Assembly: GCA_033063855.1 (NCBI GenBank)
Contig: CP093829.1
Coordinates: forward strand, 17,701,537 to 17,765,536
Direction of reading: 5' to 3'
Length of the DNA stretch: 64,000 bases
DNA from: Smittia aterrima
Taxonomy: Eukaryota; Arthropoda; Insecta; Diptera; Chironomidae
In this document: in pieces, positions 59,437 to 64,000 of the stretch
Layout: every line of letters starts with the position of its first letter
Numbering within the stretch: position 1 is the first letter of the stretch
Position numbers and translations under genes: made by a program
Notes under the pieces: model-generated
What the model saw: the letters and a program-made list of their open reading frames with translations, nothing else
Told to the model about the DNA's origin: nothing
The model's database searches: none

Positions 59437-60653
59437 TTAGATTATGTTGCTGATTTCAAAGAATTCTGTGAAGTTTTGAGCTTCTGTTTCAGTTTCCAGC
59501 AACATTTTATTAAGCCAACATTGAATTGGCGGATGAGCCATCAGATTATCAGGGAGCATCGTTTTGGTTGTAATTTCTTCAATCGGCGGAGATTCAATTG
59601 CTTTCGCTCCGAGACCATCTTCTGCTTCATCCATTATTGAAGTCGAGGAAGAGTCACCAGCAGTTGATATTATCGAATAAGTTCCATCGTCATGCTCTTC
59701 CTCTTTATTTCCAGCAGCTGTCGATGCTTGTGGTGACATGCACGAAGGTGACTTGCAAGTTGTCGCAATTGGATCTGGATAAGTCGTACATAAGCTTTGG
59801 TTTACAATTGATCGTTTCAAGACTTCATTTTCGGAGATGAGCCTCTCGTAGAAGTCACATTGATAGAACGAGCCTTCACAGCTTTTTGATGTCGCGCAAG
59901 CTTTGACTGGTACGTGAGCCTCTCCTTTTGTCGTTTTGATATCCGGCTGCTTGCACGTGTTGATCGTTAGATTGGAAATGTTCTTCAACACGATGCTTCC
60001 GTTGCCACAATTATTCAATGTCAAGTTAGAAATGTTTTTCAATATCTTCTTTTTGGATGAAGTTGTCGTGTCGTTGCGCCTCAATTTACTTTCATCCATG
60101 ACCTTCGCCTCGTTTTTCTGTTTGGTCGATTTTGATTCGTTGTCATGGGAATCGAGTGATTTATCGATAGGAGCATCAACTTTCAATTTACCACTGACGG
60201 AAGTGACGAGATCTGAGCTCTTTGTGATCAAATTCTGACTCTCCCGCAGAGTTAAATTGATTATAGACTCTGAAAGCTTCTTGTTATCCATCGCACTATG
60301 ATCGTAGAATGATTTTTCGCATAACAATCCCATGTCCTCGTTCTCATTCTCGAGATATGGCAAATAACAATCCAGATTGTGGTAGGCACCATAATTTCTT
60401 AAAAGTTCCAAAACTTTTTCTTCCTCTCGCGTTTGAAAGCTAATTTCAGCAAAGTCGATCTTATTGTTATCTGGGGATCGATTAAGGACTTCAATCTGTC
60501 TCAGAAGCAACTTTTCACGCAATTCCAAAGCAAATTTGAGTTTCGTAAATTCATTTTTAACTTGCGATTTTAAAAAATTCATTTTCTAAAAAAAAAGAAA
60601 ATAAAAATTCCTAATCGATTCGATTAAAATTGAAAGTTTTTTACTTGATCCAT
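59437..60653 (-). CDS. Unrecognised Ser/Thr/Asn-rich protein with coiled-coil start
   Basis: A 9-nt first coding exon (60645-60653, MDQ) is followed by one long exon 60585-59437, about 385 residues in total. If the small exon is wrong, translation would begin MNFLKSQVKNEF at 60582. Residues about 5-40 form a charged amphipathic helix (EFTKLKFALELREKLLLRQI) like the coiled coils of TRIM/B-box proteins, but no RING or B-box is seen. The middle has a tandem internal repeat, ILKNISNLTLNNC then VLKNISNLTINTC (about 190-220). The rest is low-complexity, acidic and Ser/Thr-rich; the end CWLNKMLLETETEAQNFTEF is again helical. I do not recognise the family. A copy of the 39.9-kb repeated block lies about 240 bp upstream of the start, a placement shared with the locus at 40284. 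Confidence 0.7.
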
Positions 60654-62025
60654 GATTGAGTGTCCCGTCAGTATCCGTCAGCTCTTGCTGATGTTGTCTT
60701 CACTTCTATTCCAGCTATACGAAAATATTCTCGAATTTTTTCTTTGTTCACTTCGGTCAAATCCACTTTCTTCGACAAAGATGTTGTAGCTTGTGTTTTC
60801 GATTAAATCAAGTGGATAGATGTGGCTGAATGCCAAAGACCTTTGCATAACTTCTCTGGTGAGAAAACCTTTAACTAATTTTAGAAACAACAAAATTATG
60901 TCTATTAACAACGATCGCTTTAGTTTTTTTGCTTTCTGGTTTAATTGCGGATTTCTTATTTATTTTTTGTTTACTGGTTTTTCCTAGAATTTTCTTTTTT
61001 TGGTCTGTAAATGTAGCGGAAACATTTTAACTTCTCAACAGCATTTTTGAAAAATTTGAGCAACAGGAATGACTCAGATAGCTCAGTTTTGCCCAGTTGG
61101 TTCTTAGAATTCTACATTGTTGAGACAGAAATCAAATAGAAAAGCTTTAGTTTTTTTCGGCATTCAAGCAAGTGAATTAGAAGTAGACAAGTGCGTGTTG
61201 TTTATAAGGTGAGCGAGTAAGAGGAAAATATGAAATATTTGCAATTTGATATCTGAAGATTACGATTCCGAAGAATTCAATTTTTCTTATCGAATTTCGC
61301 AAGAAACGTTCGATCGCGTTTAATTACATCCGCTAAGTGTGAACGACTAATCTGCGATCGCTCACGTTGCTTCTTATGAATAATTCGATCTAATTGATTC
61401 GGTATATTGTGCATTAGATGCAATTTCAGAATCTCAAGCAAACAACTATCGGCAGGTAGAAAAAAAAAGAAAAAAGTTTACAGCTTAGATATCTTACTCG
61501 TTGCTTTTCGGGTCGCTCTTTCGTGATAATAAAAACATCCACAAGTCTTGTGAAGAAGACGAACTGCGTTTCTTAAGAATAATTATTTAAGATAACGTTC
61601 GTTTGTTGATATTCTGAAGAAAAAGAAAGAGCGTGAGTGCTGGAATTTCCACTGCGGTGTTATCAGCTCAAAGGGGGTTTATTGGGTTGAGGGAAAGAGG
61701 AAGAAAAATAAGACGAGAAGAGGAAATAAATATTTCATCAGATTTTCTGTATACATGGCCCAATCGAAAATTACATTTTCGGGTGCGCAAAGCAAATGTA
61801 AAGCAAAATCATCGTTCCTTTCCAAAATCCTCACCCATATTTTTCTTCTCACCCATTTTGCTTGCCGTCGTCGATAGCAACAGTAGTCGGGAAAGTTTTT
61901 CTCTGATTCAGACGACGACTAGAGGAGCTATCAATTTAATTTGTAAATTTAAATTCTTTATTTAAAATTCTAGCGAGTGAAACTGCGAAGAAGATACAAA
62001 GTAAACAAACAACGCGAGAAACAAG
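60654..62025. other. Upstream region between the unrecognised gene and STAT
   Basis: Divergent promoters. It contains the second copy of the repeated block (60893-61060). The STAT side (about 61.1-62.0 kb) is probably promoter, 5' UTR or an upstream non-coding exon; the open frame at 61633-61965 is Arg/Lys/Ser-rich and not called. Confidence 0.55.
60893..61060 (-). repeat. Repeated block, copy 2 (upstream of unrecognised gene)
   Basis: Reverse-complement match of 39900-40114, lacking the roughly 46-bp internal segment found there. On the minus strand it reads CTCAAATTTTTCAAAAATG ... TGTTAATAGACATAA, with scattered single differences and one-base indels. Confidence 0.85.
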
Positions 62026-64000
62026 ATGGCTTTGTGGAACAAGCTGTTGCAGTCAAGGCCTGAGGTGATGGAGCAGATTCGCGTGTCCTATGGCAACCAT
62101 TTTCCTATGGAGGTGCGTCACTACCTAAGCGATTGGCTCGAAACGAGACTTCTGTAAGTATCAGTGTCATAATCCTGATAACCTGTTGCTTTATTTATAT
62201 CCCTTTCTACCCAGCGTTGGACCAATGATAATGGAACACGATCAGCAATACGAAATTGAATCGGCTCGCTTTCTCAACGAACTCATAATCGAACTGGAAC
62301 GAAAGGCTACGGAGATGTCTTCTGACGAACAGTTAATTACAGCAAAGCTTCGTCTTCTTGAGTCAGCTAAAAACTTCAGGCAACTCTTCTCACACAATCC
62401 GAGTCAACTATATTCTCATTTGCGTAACTGTTTGATGTTCGAGAAGCAAATGCTCTGCTATCCCGAAGAATGTGCCATCAACCAGAACAGTGAATTCACT
62501 CAAATCTTTCAAGCCATTGAAGAGCTGATGTCCCGCGTCCGTTCTAATGAGATTGAGAATCGAAATCTCAAGAAGAAGTATGAATTGTTCTGCTGTGAAT
62601 TGCATGAAGTAAGTAAGAACAACGCTCAGTATGATGTGTTAGATAGCCAAGCTCCAGAACGACGCGATCAAATTGCTGTAATGAAACAGGAGCAACAGAC
62701 ACGTTTGCAAGCATCTTTGAATCAATTGACTGGAATGCGCTTAAGTTTGGTTGACAAATTCAAGGGGACGATTGAATTGACAGAAAACGTTCAACAAAAA
62801 GTCGTCGACAAATATTTGAATCAATGGCGACTTAATCAAGGGTTGGCTGGTAACGGAGCTCCACCATCAAGCGCCAACAACCTCGACATTATCCAAGGCT
62901 GGTGCGAGCATTTGGCTGATATTTTGTGGAGTACTCGAGAGCAAATTAAAATGGTGTCGAAGTATCGTAAGCAGCTGAACGTTGACGAACAGAACTTGCC
63001 CGACTTCCTACCAGAGCTTTTCGTAAAGAGCACCAACTTGCTAGAGCACCTCATTACACGCTCTTTTATCATCGAGAAGCAGCCGCCGCAAGTCATGAAA
63101 ACAAACACTCGGTAAGTGGGCGAATTCTCAATTGAGCAAAACATTTTAATGATTCGAAATTTTACTTTTAGCTTTGCTTCGACCGTTCGCTTGTTGATTG
63201 GAAATACTCTCAACATTAAAATGAATAGTCCATTGGTGAAAGTGACTATTGTGTCAGAAAATCAAGCTCAACTGACGCAAGCGCACAACAAAGTCTCAGA
63301 GCAATCTTGCGGAGAGATTCTTAACAGCACTGGTAATATGGAATACAACGAAACCACTAAGCAGCTTTCGGTCAGCTTCCGTAACATGCAATTGAAGAAA
63401 ATAAAGCGAGCTGAGAAAAAAGGGACGGAGAGTGTTATGGACGAGAAGTTTGCATTGCTCTTCCAATCAAGCTTCGCTATTGGACATGGCGATTTGGTGT
63501 TCAGTGTTTGGGCTTTGTCATTACCCGTCGTCGTGATCGTTCATGGAAATCAAGAGCCACAATCGTGGGCCACGATAACTTGGGATAATGCATTTGCTGA
63601 AATCAACCGCACGCCGTTTGTCGTCCCAGACAAAGTGCCATGGAATCGTTTGGCTGAAGCCCTTAACATGAAGTTCCGAGCATCGACCGGACGAAATTTG
63701 ACACCAGAGAATTTGCATTTCTTGTGTGAGAAAGTTTTTAAGCTTCAAGTTCCAATGCCTCCAACCGACGACTATCAAATCACTTGGTCTCAATTCTGCA
63801 AAGAACCTTTGCCTGATCGTACCTTCACTTTCTGGGAGTGGTTCTACGCAGCCATGAAATTGACTCGTGAACATCTTCGTGGACCATGGAATGATGGATC
63901 GATTGTTGGTTTTATCCACAAGCGAACAGCAGAAGATCATTTGCTGAAATGTAATCGTGGAACTTTCCTCTTGAGATTCTCAGACAGTGAATTGGGTAAG
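62026..64000 (+). CDS. Stat92E: STAT transcription factor, truncated by the window edge
   Basis: Exons 62026-62153, 62215-63111 and 63172 to about 63995, where a G|GTAAG donor coincides with the window end; about 616 residues are visible. Order: N-terminal interaction domain (MALWNKLLQSRPEVMEQIRV, residues 1-120), coiled coil (about 135-320), DNA-binding domain (about 325-490; TVRLLIGNTLNIKMNSPLVK), linker (WNRLAEALNMKF), then the start of SH2 with the phosphotyrosine-binding arginine in FLLRFSDSE. The C-terminal tyrosine and transactivation domain lie beyond the window. It is the latent transcription factor of JAK/STAT signalling: JAK-phosphorylated dimers enter the nucleus and bind GAS-like sites. 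The single insect STAT is closest to the STAT5/6 group. Confidence 0.95.

Noticed and set aside
1..64000. tRNA or rRNA genes, CRISPR arrays, complete transposons
   Set aside because: I looked for B-box-like GGTTCGA motifs with clover-leaf arms, regular direct repeats with spacers, and transposase or reverse-transcriptase motifs, and found none that I could support by eye.

Overview
The window is nuclear DNA of an insect. Genes are split by mostly short introns (about 50-110 nt, with a few of 0.5-1.8 kb) bounded by GT...AG, the intergenic DNA is AT-rich, and the gene set is animal: a STAT, Maelstrom (piRNA pathway), an Approximated-type DHHC enzyme, an arthropod tetraspan family, a DUF1091 protein and a sugar/trehalose transporter. 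The compact layout fits a nematoceran dipteran (midge-like), but that placement is inference. I saw no prokaryotic features, rRNA, tRNA or CRISPR array. Exons were assigned by eye from splice signals, reading-phase continuity and family conservation; positions may be off by a few bases.

Layout, left to right: the N-terminal part of an unidentified acidic protein (-, runs off the left edge); MOSPD2 (-); the phosphate exporter XPR1 (+); two head-to-head tetraspan paralogues (- at 11.0-13.3 kb, + at 14.7-16.2 kb); a small secreted DUF1091 protein (-). Next comes a large inverted duplication: two roughly 4 kb arms (about 17.9-21.9 and 24.2-28.5 kb) around a 2.4 kb gene-free spacer. Each arm carries a 12-exon gene for the cilia/flagella protein CFAP251 (WDR66). 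The right copy is open throughout; the left copy has a 45-bp deletion removing an exon end and its splice donor. Both have an RFX X-box-like palindrome 80 bp before the ATG. Then follow ANKMY2 (+), an MFS sugar transporter (-), maelstrom (-), a degenerate zinc-finger-like locus, a short hairpin-rich repeat block, a calcyphosin-like EF-hand protein (+), a LITAF-domain protein (+), NTF2 (+), the palmitoyltransferase app/ZDHHC14-18 type (+) with two alternative tails and a 7-nt exon, an unrecognised Ser/Thr/Asn-rich protein (-), and STAT (+, runs off the right edge in the SH2 domain).

The most unusual structures are the inverted CFAP251 pair, with one intact and one broken copy, and a roughly 170-210 bp block found twice in opposite orientation (39.9-40.1 and 60.9-61.06 kb). 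Each copy of that block lies a few hundred bases upstream of a start codon, one of them between maelstrom and the zinc-finger-like locus. No operon or novel enzymatic system is visible; the genes are independent housekeeping, signalling, ciliary and germline genes. CFAP251, ANKMY2 and the calcyphosin-like gene are all cilium-linked in other animals.
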